64,000 nucleotides of DNA from Actinocatenispora thailandica. Lineage in GTDB: Bacteria > Actinomycetota > Actinomycetes > Mycobacteriales > Micromonosporaceae. The position numbers and the translations under genes are program-made. Shown in pieces: positions 51,197 to 59,200 of this stretch (positions are counted from its first letter, which is position 1; the number at the start of each line of letters is the position of its first letter). The stretch is from NCBI RefSeq assembly GCF_016865425.1, contig NZ_AP023355.1:6074198-6138197 (forward strand). The letters are read 5' to 3'. The notes below the pieces were generated by a model. That model did not search any database. It saw nothing but the letters and a program-made list of their open reading frames with translations, and was not told the DNA's origin.

Positions 51197-53299
51197 ATGG
51201 ACGTCCAGCAGACATCGACCAGTGCCGATCGATCCGCCGCGGTGGCGCCCCGCACCGAACCCTCGACGCGGACGGATTCGCCGCCACCGCACCGGTTCCG
51301 GCCGGACGTCGAGGGACTGCGCGCGGTCGCCGTGCTGGCCGTGCTCGGGTACCACGCGGGCATCGCCTGGCTGGGCGGCGGGTACGTCGGTGTCGACGTG
51401 TTCTTCGTCATCTCCGGCTTCCTGATCACCGGCATGCTGGTACGGGAGGCGGAACGGCGCGGCACCGTGTCGGCGGCGGCGTTCTACGCCCGCCGGGCCA
51501 AGCGGCTGCTGCCGCTGACCGTTCCGGTGCTGGTCGCGGTCGTGGTGGCGTCCTGGTGGGTGCTGTCGCCGGTCGGCGGCAAGTCGGTGTTCGCCGACGT
51601 GATCGCCGCCGGGCTGTACGTCATCAACTGGCGGCTGGCCGGCCAGTCGGTCGACTACTCGGCGCTCGGCGCCGATGCCAGCCCGGTGCAGCACTTCTGG
51701 TCGCTCGCCGTCGAGGAGCAGTTCTACCTGGTCTGGCCGATCGTGGTGATCGCCGTCGTGCTGTGGTGCCGGTACCGGCACGTCGCCCTGCGGCCCCGCC
51801 TGGCGGTGGCGCTCGGGGTGCTCGCCGCCGCCTCGTTCGGCTACGCGGTGGTCGAGGTCGCCGATGCCGCCGGCGCCGCGTACTTCTCCACGCTGACCCG
51901 CGGCTGGGAACTCGCCGCCGGCGGGCTGCTCGCCCTGGTCCCGGCCGCCGCGTTCGGCCGGCTGCGGCGGTTCGCGACGCCGGCCGCCGCGCTCGGGCTG
52001 GTCGCGATCGCGATCTCCATCGTCGGCTACCGCGACGACACGCCGTTCCCCGGCGCCACCGCACTGCTGCCGGTACTCGGCACCGTCGCGGTCATCGCGG
52101 CCGGCACCGCCGTGGTCGACACCGCCCCCGGCCGGCTGCTGTCGCTGCCGCCGGTGCGCTACGTGGGCCGCATCTCGTACTCCTGGTACCTCTGGCACTG
52201 GCCGGCGATCGCGCTGGTCACCGCCTGGTTGGGCGACCTGCCGGCGTCCCAGCTCGCGATCGTGGTGCTGCTGTCCGGCATCCCCGCCGCGATCAGCCAC
52301 CATCTGGTGGAGGACCGGCTCCGGCACGCCAGGGCGCTCGCCCGGCCGCGCCGCGCGCTGCCGCTGGGCCTCGCCTGCACCGCGGTCTCGGTGCTGGTCG
52401 GGGTCGGTGCGCTGGTGGCGGTACCGACGGTGCCGCAGGCCTCGCCGCGGCAGGCGATCGGGGCGAAGGCGCTGAAGGACGGCGACGGCATGCAGCGCAC
52501 CGCCCGCGCCCTCGCGCCGGTACCGGCGAAGGCGGTGCAGGACGACGGGCAGGCACAGGACGACCACTGCCTGGTGCGGCAGAAGGAGACCCGCACCCCG
52601 GGCGACTGCGTGTACGGCGACCCGAACGGCGACACCACCGTGGTGCTGTACGGCGATTCCCATGCCCTGCAGTACTTCGCGGCGATGGACACGATCGCGA
52701 AGGACCGCGGCTGGCGGCTGGTGGCGCTGGGCAAGGCGGCGTGCACCCCGGCGCAGGTCCGCACGTACAACTACCAGTTCAAGCGGGAGTACAGCGAGTG
52801 CGACGACTTCCGGGACGCGGCGTTGAAGCGGATCGCCGACGAGCATCCGGCGCTGGTGGTGACCGGCAACCTGGCCACCGAGTCGGTGATCGAGGGCGGC
52901 GACCGGCTCACCGGTGACGCCAGCGCCGACGCGCTGCGCGACGGGTACGTCAAGACGCTGGACCGGCTGCGCGGCACCGGCGCGAAGATCGCCGTGATGC
53001 AGGACAACCCGCGCCCACCGACCGACATCCCGTCCTGCGTGTCGAAGTCGATGCGGGACCTGACCGACTGCGCCTTCCCGGAGAGCAAGGCGCTCGACTT
53101 CCAGCCGGTCAACGGGGAGGCCGCCGACGAGGTACCGGGCGTGCGGTCGATCGACGTGGCGCCGATGCTGTGCCGGGACGGTACCTGCCCGGCGGTGATC
53201 GGCAACGTCATCGTCTACCGCAACGACGCGCACCTGACCGCCACCTACGTGCGCAGCCTCACCGGTTGGCTGGCGCACCAACTGCCCGCGGTCGCTTGA
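51197..53299 (+). CDS. OafA/YrhL-type membrane acyltransferase with SGNH domain
   Basis: A 700-residue protein. Residues about 35-385 are the acyltransferase 3 domain with about ten helices (RPDVEGLRAVAVLAVLGYHAG, FFVISGFLITGML, FYARRAKRLLPL, FWSLAVEEQFYLVWP). Residues about 450-695 are an extracellular SGNH domain, with the serine in LYGDSHALQY near 484 and the Asp/His pair in YRNDAHLTA near the C-terminus. Such fusions acetylate cell-surface sugars, transferring the acyl group across the membrane. Substrate unknown. Start ATG has GGAGAGG upstream. It stands alone. Confidence 0.9.
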   Translation: MDVQQTSTSADRSAAVAPRTEPSTRTDSPPPHRFRPDVEGLRAVAVLAVLGYHAGIAWLGGGYVGVDVFFVISGFLITGMLVREAERRGTVSAAAFYARRAKRLLPLTVPVLVAVVVASWWVLSPVGGKSVFADVIAAGLYVINWRLAGQSVDYSALGADASPVQHFWSLAVEEQFYLVWPIVVIAVVLWCRYRHVALRPRLAVALGVLAAASFGYAVVEVADAAGAAYFSTLTRGWELAAGGLLALVPAAAFGRLRRFATPAAALGLVAIAISIVGYRDDTPFPGATALLPVLGTVAVIAAGTAVVDTAPGRLLSLPPVRYVGRISYSWYLWHWPAIALVTAWLGDLPASQLAIVVLLSGIPAAISHHLVEDRLRHARALARPRRALPLGLACTAVSVLVGVGALVAVPTVPQASPRQAIGAKALKDGDGMQRTARALAPVPAKAVQDDGQAQDDHCLVRQKETRTPGDCVYGDPNGDTTVVLYGDSHALQYFAAMDTIAKDRGWRLVALGKAACTPAQVRTYNYQFKREYSECDDFRDAALKRIADEHPALVVTGNLATESVIEGGDRLTGDASADALRDGYVKTLDRLRGTGAKIAVMQDNPRPPTDIPSCVSKSMRDLTDCAFPESKALDFQPVNGEAADEVPGVRSIDVAPMLCRDGTCPAVIGNVIVYRNDAHLTATYVRSLTGWLAHQLPAVA

Positions 53300-53363
53300 G
53301 CCGCCGGTCGGGCGGCCGTCGAACCGGGTGTCGTGCCGGACCGATCCGGGCCGGCCCGCGCGG

Positions 53364-54626
53364 TCAGTGCGGGGTCACCGTGGTGGTCGGGACGTGCAGC
53401 ATGCCGTCGAACGCCCGGGTCACCGGGGTGTGCAGGTAGCCGCCCTGCAACCGGATCCGATCGGGGGCAGGCGCGTCCGGCGGTCCGCCGCGGAGGTCGG
53501 CGAGGCTGCGTCCGAGTCCGGCGCCGGTGAACGCCGCCTCGATGCTGCCCGGCTCGGGGTCGTCCAGCGCGGTCTCCTCGATGGTGAAGCCGAACGGCAC
53601 GCTCTCGTCCCGGACCATCTCGGCGGTGTGCCCGGCGCTGCCGGTCAGGCCGAGGCTGTAGTACCCGTCGCCGAGCTCGCGGCGCAGGTAGTGCCCCATC
53701 GGCAGGCCGGTGAGCCGGCCGTCGAAGGCGATCGGCTCGGTCTGGATGTGCGCGTTGTGCGCGGCGAGCACGATCCTGGCGTCCGGCCCGAGACGGTCCA
53801 GGTGCCAGCGCACCGAGCCCGCCAGGTACGCGTCACGCGCCGAGGTGTCCGCGGTCAGCCCGGTACCGGCGAACAGCTCCGCCATCGCGCGGAAGCCGTA
53901 GTCGCCGGCCCGCGCACCCTCCAGCCGCCGTACCGCGACGTGGTAGTCGTCCCGGTCGCTGCGCGAGACGTACCGCGGTTCCATCGCGCGCATCCGGACC
54001 AGCAGCCGGGACAGGATCGCGGTGAGCGCGTTCTGCTCCGCAGCGGGCAGCCGGGCCCAGCGCGGCGCCGCGTCCGCGGCCGATCCACCGGCGAACGAGC
54101 CGGCGATCCGCACCGCTTCCGCCAGCGTCGGGGCGATCTCCGGATCCACCCGGCGCAGGTAGTCGGCGACCGGTTCCAGCGCGGGCAGCAGCGACCCGCC
54201 GGCCGACGGCACGTCGAGCCCGGCGAACCGCACCGGCCGCGCCGCGTCCCGGTTGTACCGGCGGAGCCAGCGCAGCGGCCCGTCCACCCCGATCGGGACG
54301 GTGCCGGCCAGCAGGTCGTCGAGGTCGCCGTCCGCGCCGTCGCCGCGCGCCCAGGCGTCGAGCCCGAACCCCTCGCTGAACCCGTACTCGAAGGCCAGCG
54401 CGGTGAAGCCGCATTCCTCGACCAGGTACCGCAGGAGGCGCTCGCGCAGCGTCGCGAACTCCCGGATGAAGTGCGCGTTCTCCCCGATCGCGACGACCCG
54501 GGCGGTACCGATGGCGGCTTTCAGCGGCGCCAGGTCGTCCAGCGGCGCGGCGGGGTCGAGGTGGCCGAGCGGCGTGGCGTGCTCGCGCAGCCAGTCGACG
54601 AACGGTTCGGATGGTGCAGTGGGCAT
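53364..54626 (-). CDS. Erythromycin esterase family protein
   Basis: A 420-residue protein of the EreA/EreB family. The active-site blocks are present: VAIGENAHFIREF (E49, H52), LAFEYGFSEGF (E80) and, later, VLAAHNAHIQTE. Characterised members hydrolyse the macrolactone of 14-membered macrolides, but many homologues have other or unknown roles. The ATG at 54626 has GGAAG upstream and gives the natural start; the frame is open 11 codons more. It lies 66 bases after a Vat-like acetyltransferase gene in the same direction, and both diverge from a TetR gene, which supports a role in antibiotic modification. Confidence 0.82.
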   Translation of the reverse strand: MPTAPSEPFVDWLREHATPLGHLDPAAPLDDLAPLKAAIGTARVVAIGENAHFIREFATLRERLLRYLVEECGFTALAFEYGFSEGFGLDAWARGDGADGDLDDLLAGTVPIGVDGPLRWLRRYNRDAARPVRFAGLDVPSAGGSLLPALEPVADYLRRVDPEIAPTLAEAVRIAGSFAGGSAADAAPRWARLPAAEQNALTAILSRLLVRMRAMEPRYVSRSDRDDYHVAVRRLEGARAGDYGFRAMAELFAGTGLTADTSARDAYLAGSVRWHLDRLGPDARIVLAAHNAHIQTEPIAFDGRLTGLPMGHYLRRELGDGYYSLGLTGSAGHTAEMVRDESVPFGFTIEETALDDPEPGSIEAAFTGAGLGRSLADLRGGPPDAPAPDRIRLQGGYLHTPVTRAFDGMLHVPTTTVTPH

Positions 54627-54692
54627 GTGTCTTCCGTTTCTCGGTACCGCGCGGCGCATCGGTGCCGGCCGGCGGATGCTGCGGTGCGCCGG

Positions 54693-55340
54693 TCAGCGAG
54701 GTCCGGGTGCGGCGCGGACCAGGTCGTCGACGGTGCCGGACATGATCGTGGCCAGCTGCCGGGTCAGGTGTTCCAGTGGCCAGTCCCACCAGGCGATCTC
54801 GAGCAGTCGGGCGATGTCGGCGTCGTCGTACCGCCTCCGGATCAGCCGGGCCGGGTTGCCGCCGACGATGCCGTAGTCGGGCACGTCGGCGACGACGACC
54901 GAACCGGATGCGACGATCGCGCCGTGCCCGATGCGCACGCCCGGCATGACCATCGCCTGGTACCCGAGCCACACGTCGTTGCCGATCACGGTGTCGCCGC
55001 GGCCGGGCAGCCCGGTGATCAGGTCGAAGTGCTCGCGCCAGGCGCCGCCCATGATCGGGAACGGGAAGGTGGACGGGCCGTCCATCCGGTGGTTGGCGCC
55101 GTTCATGACGAACCGCACCCCCTCGCCGAGCGCGCAGAACTTCCCGATCACCAGCCGTTCCGGCCCGTAGTGGTAGAGCACGTTGCGGGTCTGGAACGCG
55201 GTCGGGTCGTCCGGATCGTCGTAGTAGCTGAACTCGCCGACCTCGATCAGCGGCGACGTGACCAGCGGTTTCAGCAGCACCACCCGCGGCGCTTCGGGCA
55301 TCGGGTGCAGCACGGTCGGGTCGGGCGGGGCCATCGGCAC
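54693..55340 (-). CDS. Vat-like xenobiotic acetyltransferase
   Basis: A 215-residue left-handed beta-helix acetyltransferase. IGKFCALGEGVRFVMNGANHRMDGPSTFPF is the hallmark block of Vat/CatB enzymes and includes the catalytic histidine. Hexapeptide repeats follow (TVIGNDVWLGYQAMVMPGVRIGHGAIVASGSVV), then the family's end segment IAWWDWPLE. Vat enzymes acetylate streptogramin A; CatB types act on chloramphenicol. Without biochemical data the drug cannot be named. GTG start with GAAGGGA 7 bases upstream. First gene of a two-gene unit with the esterase-family gene. Confidence 0.87.
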   Translation of the reverse strand: MPMAPPDPTVLHPMPEAPRVVLLKPLVTSPLIEVGEFSYYDDPDDPTAFQTRNVLYHYGPERLVIGKFCALGEGVRFVMNGANHRMDGPSTFPFPIMGGAWREHFDLITGLPGRGDTVIGNDVWLGYQAMVMPGVRIGHGAIVASGSVVVADVPDYGIVGGNPARLIRRRYDDADIARLLEIAWWDWPLEHLTRQLATIMSGTVDDLVRAAPGPR

Positions 55341-55396
55341 GGTCGGTCCCTTCGACGACGGATGGAGCCTGCCCGTCGACGACCGTCACCGGACAG

Positions 55397-55417
55397 GCCA
55401 GTATTGCGACAACTGGC
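55397..55417. promoter_or_regulatory. Inverted-repeat operator in divergent promoter region
   Basis: GCCAGT and ACTGGC are perfect 6-bp arms with a 9-base centre, in the 125-bp gap between the Vat-like gene and the TetR gene. Position and spacing suit a TetR dimer controlling both directions. Confidence 0.55.
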
Positions 55418-55433
55418 GCGTTAAGATGCTGCC

Positions 55434-55469
55434 ATGACCGCGCCCGCCGAGCAATCGGAAACACCGTGA
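55434..55469 (+). CDS. 11-residue leader reading frame before the TetR gene
   Basis: ATG at 55434 opens a frame for MTAPAEQSETP and ends in a TGA that overlaps the GTG of the TetR gene (GTGA). TAAGAT at 55422-55427 sits 6 bases before this ATG, so the transcript would start at the leader ATG with no other leader. The regulator has only a weak ribosome site and may depend on translation of this frame. Existence of the frame is certain, its use is inferred. Confidence 0.4.
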   Translation: MTAPAEQSETP

Positions 55470-56167
55470 CGTCCCTCGCCCCTGCACCGCGCTCGGACGG
55501 TTCGCGGCACCCGGCGGATGTGCCCGACCCAGGCCGTTCGCCACACCCGGCGGACGTGCCGCCCGGCCGGGGCGGCGGTGCACCCCGCCGGCGCCCCGGT
55601 GGCCGGACCGCCCGGGTGCGGGCCCAGGTGCTCGACGCCGTCCGCGCCGAGCTGGGCGAGCACGGCTACGACGGGCTCACCGTCGACGCGGTCGCGGCCC
55701 GGTCCGGCGTGCACCGGGCCACCGTCTACCGGCGCTGGGGCGACGTCGGTGGGCTGCTCGCCGACGTCCTCGACGCGGCCGGCGACGACGGCTGGCAGCC
55801 GCCGGACACCGGCTCGCTGGCCGGCGACCTGGCGGCGCTGAACCACGAGATCCAGGCGGCGATGACCGCCGAACCACCGGTGATGGCGGCGCTGATCGCC
55901 GCGTCGTTCCGGTCCGCGCAGGCCGACGCGGCCCAGCGACGCCTCTGGGCCGACCGGTACGCGCGCTGCGAGGTCATCGTGGACCGCGCGATCGGCCACG
56001 GTGAGCTGCCCGCCGGTACCCGGGCCCGACCGCTGCTGGTCGCCTCGACCGCGCCGGTCTACCACCACCTGGTGCTGCTGCGGCTACCGCCGGACCCGGC
56101 ACTGCCCGACCAGGCCGCCCGCACCGCCGCGCTCGCCGCCCGGCACGGCGCCTTCACCGACCGCTGA
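55466..56167 (+). CDS. TetR-family regulator
   Basis: A 233-residue repressor-type protein. The first 45 residues are low-complexity and include a repeated HPADVP segment. Residues about 50-100 hold the TetR helix-turn-helix (RAQVLDAVRAELGEHGYDGLTVDAVAARSGVHRATVYRRW). The rest is the helical ligand and dimer domain. It diverges from the Vat-like and erythromycin-esterase-like genes, and an inverted repeat between them could be its operator. It therefore most likely controls those genes and itself in response to a small molecule. Confidence 0.87.
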   Translation: MTSLAPAPRSDGSRHPADVPDPGRSPHPADVPPGRGGGAPRRRPGGRTARVRAQVLDAVRAELGEHGYDGLTVDAVAARSGVHRATVYRRWGDVGGLLADVLDAAGDDGWQPPDTGSLAGDLAALNHEIQAAMTAEPPVMAALIAASFRSAQADAAQRRLWADRYARCEVIVDRAIGHGELPAGTRARPLLVASTAPVYHHLVLLRLPPDPALPDQAARTAALAARHGAFTDR

Positions 56168-56193
56168 CCAGCGGGCACAGTCGGATGCCGCCG

Positions 56194-57021
56194 TCAGCGC
56201 AGGCTCGCCAGCAGGTCGCCGGCCAGCAGGGACACCGCGACGGCAACCTGCTCCGGCTCCCCGACCCCTTCCTCGGCGCGGCCGGCCATTGTGCACCCGA
56301 GGGCATCCGGGCCCGCCGCGAACAGGGAATCGAGATACTCCAGGGCTTGCCGGGTGACATCCCCGCACAGCTCGTGTTCGAGCAGGCACTCGAAGGACGT
56401 CCGGAGAGTTGATGTATCGCTGGCTCGGAGCAACCGGTAGGAGTCGTGCGCATCCTTGTCGTTGAGCCTGGTGGGACTGCCGACACGCTCCGCGATCTTG
56501 TGCAGTTTCGCGACGAGCAGCGCCGCTGCGCCGGCGACGTTCACGGTTACGGCACGCTGGTCGACGGAATCGAGAGAACGCACGACCAGCGGGTCATGAT
56601 CGACCAGCACTGCCTCGATGCCTCGGGCGCGCCGTGTTGCTCGACTGCCATGTGGCGGAATCCGCGCGCCACGTCGTCCGCCAGCTCCAGCGAGTTGTTC
56701 CGGGACCATGAGATCGACAGGAATACCGTCCGGATTCACCCAGGCGCCCGGCTGCCCGTTCACATCGGGAGCGAACCCCGCGTCCTGCATCGCCGCTTCC
56801 ACCCTGGGCACGTCGACGAGAAGACGCGGGTCGAGCGCGACATCGCTGTCCTTGGTTGCCTCCGCCAGAGCCACGTCGATGCCGCCCGTTCTCAGGTAGA
56901 CGGCCTGGGCGCCAATGACGATGACGGCTGCTCGTTGCTCGGCGAGTGCTTCGAGCGAATCGAGCAGTGCGGCTCGCGCACGCACCAGCAGGTCGGCCTG
57001 CTCATCGCCAGGCGTCCTCAT
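56194..57021 (-). CDS. Nucleotidyltransferase-like protein, AbiEii-type toxin candidate
   Basis: A 275-residue protein. VIGAQAVYLRTGG followed by ATKDSDVALDP gives the G...DxD pattern of minimal nucleotidyltransferases, the fold of AbiEii-type (type IV) toxins that modify tRNA. The middle and C-terminus are helical (AALLVAKLHKIAERVG, KDAHDSYRLLRA). It overlaps the upstream gene by 20 bases; that gene encodes a winged-helix protein like the partner antitoxin. GC content and third-position bias are lower than in flanking genes, which points to horizontal transfer. A housekeeping nucleotidyltransferase role is less likely but not excluded. Confidence 0.62.
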   Translation of the reverse strand: MRTPGDEQADLLVRARAALLDSLEALAEQRAAVIVIGAQAVYLRTGGIDVALAEATKDSDVALDPRLLVDVPRVEAAMQDAGFAPDVNGQPGAWVNPDGIPVDLMVPEQLAGAGGRRGARIPPHGSRATRRARGIEAVLVDHDPLVVRSLDSVDQRAVTVNVAGAAALLVAKLHKIAERVGSPTRLNDKDAHDSYRLLRASDTSTLRTSFECLLEHELCGDVTRQALEYLDSLFAAGPDALGCTMAGRAEEGVGEPEQVAVAVSLLAGDLLASLR

Positions 57022-58084
57022 GACGTTCCATCCAATCCAAAAGTTCGGCAGCTTCGGAAGGCGCCCGCCCCGGTCCCGTCATCAGATCCACGGCAACCTG
57101 GGTTGGCGCGGCCACGACGAGCCCGTCAAGCGCTTCGGTCGTGCGATCGAGAACGACCGGATAGGCCGGCCGGGCGATCAGTACGTTGGTCCCGGCGTCC
57201 GTCGCGCGCGCGCCCCATGCGTCCGCCGCTTGCTCGGGGTCACCGGCATACACCATGACGGAACGGACCGGCGCGTACGGCTGCCACGCCGCGGCGGCCA
57301 CGGAACCGGTCAACGCGTAGTTGTCCACTCCGGCACCCCGGATCTGATCGAGAAACGCGGGCAGGCCACGCGGCGCGATGCAACGCAGGACGGCATTCGT
57401 GCCCAGAAACCGGTAGTCCTCGCTCCAACGTCGTAACAGCGCCCGCCAGTCCGGAACGCTGATGAGCCCTGCACCGTCACGTCGAACCAGATCTTCGGAC
57501 TCCAGGAACGCGAGCACCCGGTACGCCGAGCCGGTCGACACGGCAGCGGCACGCACCAGCTCACGAATCTTCCATGGCCCGGCGAGATCGGCCAACGCTC
57601 GGACCACCTTGGCCGCGGGCTCTCCGGCCAAGGTTTGTCGAGGACGCCCCGGGCCGCGCCACGGATCCCGGTCCGCGCCACGGTCCGAGAGGAACAGGCC
57701 CGGCTCGTCGGCGCGCACCAGCATGTTCCCGGAGGCGTCCGCATAGGACAGGCCCGCCTCGGCAAGGCGCGCGCGAGCGGAGGTCGACAGGTACCGCGAC
57801 ACGACCAAGCCGATGCTTCCCGGGTGCCGGGAGAGCAGCCTGACGAGCCGGTCCTGCATTGCGGCAACATCCCGCGGCTCGACGACACTCTTGACCTCGA
57901 CGATCACGGCTACCTCAGCGCCGTCGGGCGAGCGGAGCGACAGCACCGAGTCGGCATCCGGGGCCCACGGCTGCGGCGCCTCGCCGAGAGACAATGCCCA
58001 GGTCGACGGCAACCGCTCCTGCAGCGCCCGGGTAGCCGTCGTGACCAGCTCACGATCCGTGGGCAGCGATGCCCTGTCAGTCAT
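57002..58084 (-). CDS. Winged-helix protein with nuclease-like N-terminus, AbiEi-type antitoxin candidate
   Basis: A 360-residue protein. Residues about 30-125 contain D...(X)n...EVAVIVEVKS, the pattern of PD-(D/E)XK-fold domains, and LVVSRYLSTSARARLAEAGLSYADASGNMLV. Residues about 150-215 form a winged helix (KIRELVRAAAVSTGSAYRVLAFLESEDLVRRDG). The C-terminal part (PAYPVVLDRTTEALDGLVVAAPTQVAVDLMTG) resembles AbiEi-like proteins. ATG at 58084 has TATTAT about 7 bases upstream, so the mRNA is probably leaderless. It leads the two-gene unit. The N-terminal nuclease-like part is unusual for a simple antitoxin. Atypical base composition fits transfer. Confidence 0.6.
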   Translation of the reverse strand: MTDRASLPTDRELVTTATRALQERLPSTWALSLGEAPQPWAPDADSVLSLRSPDGAEVAVIVEVKSVVEPRDVAAMQDRLVRLLSRHPGSIGLVVSRYLSTSARARLAEAGLSYADASGNMLVRADEPGLFLSDRGADRDPWRGPGRPRQTLAGEPAAKVVRALADLAGPWKIRELVRAAAVSTGSAYRVLAFLESEDLVRRDGAGLISVPDWRALLRRWSEDYRFLGTNAVLRCIAPRGLPAFLDQIRGAGVDNYALTGSVAAAAWQPYAPVRSVMVYAGDPEQAADAWGARATDAGTNVLIARPAYPVVLDRTTEALDGLVVAAPTQVAVDLMTGPGRAPSEAAELLDWMERHEDAWR

Positions 58085-58334
58085 GTTCAGATAATAACGC
58101 AGTTCCGCCGCGGACGGAGAGCACCTATTTGCTGAACACTGACACGCTTCGCAAACAGCATGGCTCGTCCAGCTTCGGTGGTTCCGGCGACGGGCGGACA
58201 ACCCGACCCAAGTTGCCGCCCACGGGACGATGCGCCGCCGCGACGGGGATACGCACCCTGGCCCACCCCCGCCGGAACGCCGTATCCCTTGCCGCCGGGA
58301 CTCGGTGTCGTCATTGGGCTCGGGACCGGCGCCA

Positions 58335-58571
58335 CTACTCCTTGACCCAGGAGCCCCGGGCGGGAGCGGTCACGATCAGCCCCTTGTCCCGCAACGTTTC
58401 CAGGGCATGCCGCACGGTCATCCGTGCGGCCCCGGTCTGCTGCACGAGCGTCGACTCGCTGGGCAGCTTCTCCCCCGGTTTGAGATGGCCCGAGCGGATG
58501 AGCATCTCCAGCTGATCCGCGATCTGCCGGTAGACCGGAGTCGGGTCCTTGATATCGACCGTGATCTCCAC
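58335..58571 (-). CDS. Small GntR-type regulator, DNA-binding domain only
   Basis: A 78-residue protein that is just a GntR winged helix: PTPVYRQIADQLEMLIRSGHLKPGEKLPSESTLVQQTGAARMTVRHALETLRDKGLIV. No ligand domain follows. Short regulators of this kind are typical of integrative and conjugative elements of actinomycetes (KorSA-like) and of YtrA-type regulators. The GTG at 58571 is the natural start for this domain. It diverges from two small genes, and inverted repeats lie between. Confidence 0.82.
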   Translation of the reverse strand: MEITVDIKDPTPVYRQIADQLEMLIRSGHLKPGEKLPSESTLVQQTGAARMTVRHALETLRDKGLIVTAPARGSWVKE

Positions 58572-58598
58572 GCCGCCAGCGTATGAGCAGGTCAAGAC

Positions 58599-58652
58599 GT
58601 CTATACCGTCTACGACGCCTTAGATACCTAAGACTGGCTAGACAGGATAGAC
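58599..58652. promoter_or_regulatory. Nested inverted repeats in the GntR divergent promoter
   Basis: GTCTATACCGTCTA (58599-58612) and TAGACAGGATAGAC (58639-58652) pair at 12 of 14 positions. Inside them is CTTAG-ATAC-CTAAG (58619-58632). This AT-rich stretch is the likely binding site of the adjacent small GntR protein and promoter region for both directions. Confidence 0.6.
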
Positions 58653-58745
58653 CGAATGACGTAGCGTAGCCAGCACAGCATCAGGCGGCTCTCCGGGAGT
58701 CGGGCAAGACGCCCGGGAGCACGACCGGTAGTGGAGGTACCGGCT

Positions 58746-59003
58746 GTGGCGAAGTCCAGGCCAACCGCGACATACGTGCTCTCCGCGGACGACATCCGGG
58801 CCGGCGACCAGGTGTTCATCTCGCCGGCCGCCGGCGTGCACGGGCACGGCTGCTGGTGGGCGATGGTGGTGTCCCGGATGCCGGCGCTGGTCGACGGCGC
58901 GGTCTACCTGCGCGTCGTACCGGTCGATCAGCTCGACGCCGACCCGGCGGTCACCGTGTTCTACGCGCGGCTGTCCGGCCTGCTGGTGCGGCGGATGCCG
59001 TGA
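58746..59003 (+). CDS. Hypothetical protein, 85 residues
   Basis: A small protein of unknown function with SRPTATYVLSADDIRAGDQVFISP and a compact, mixed alpha/beta-looking sequence ending LSGLLVRRMP. No signal or membrane helix. GTG at 58746 is chosen because GGAGG lies 8 bases upstream. It diverges from the small GntR gene, and its stop overlaps the start of a 26-residue membrane peptide by four bases, so the three genes look like one module. Codon bias is normal for the chromosome. Confidence 0.7.
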   Translation: MAKSRPTATYVLSADDIRAGDQVFISPAAGVHGHGCWWAMVVSRMPALVDGAVYLRVVPVDQLDADPAVTVFYARLSGLLVRRMP

Positions 59004-59080
59004 CCGTGCCGCTCGCGCTCGGCTGGCTGTTCACCCTGGTGCTCGCGTTCGTGCTGGGCGCCGCCCACGGCCGCCGCTGA
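59000..59080 (+). CDS. 26-residue single-helix membrane peptide
   Basis: GTG at 59000 overlaps the stop of the 85-residue protein gene (GTGA). The product has one hydrophobic helix (LALGWLFTLVLAFVLGAA) and a basic end HGRR. Third positions are nearly all G or C. Its short length explains why automated callers would miss it. It may anchor or regulate a membrane complex; function unknown. Confidence 0.55.
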   Translation: MTVPLALGWLFTLVLAFVLGAAHGRR

Positions 59081-59200
59081 CGGCCCGGCGCTCCGGTCCC
59101 TACCGTGCGCGAACCCCGCGCACCCTGTCCCCACGCCGCGCGAGATCCGGGCACCCGCGGCTCGCGGTGGGTGCCCGGCGCACCCACCGCGACCGTGGCG

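Noticed and set aside
49045-52917. A 1290-codon plus-strand frame across gamma-glutamyltransferase and acyltransferase genes
   Set aside because: It is out of frame with two genes that have clear motifs, and its translation is Arg/Gly-rich without family features.
47894-53281. A 1795-codon open frame on the minus strand
   Set aside because: It lies antisense to the peptide ATPase, gamma-glutamyltransferase and acyltransferase genes, its sequence is low-complexity Arg/Gly/Asp/His-rich, and it has no domain. It is a by-product of GC-rich codon bias.
58087-58345. Short frames on both strands between the GntR gene and the AbiE-like pair (61-83 codons)
   Set aside because: Proline/glycine-rich, no convincing ribosome site, third-position bias weak, and the minus-strand frame runs into the promoter of the next gene. 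A real gene on one strand cannot be fully excluded.
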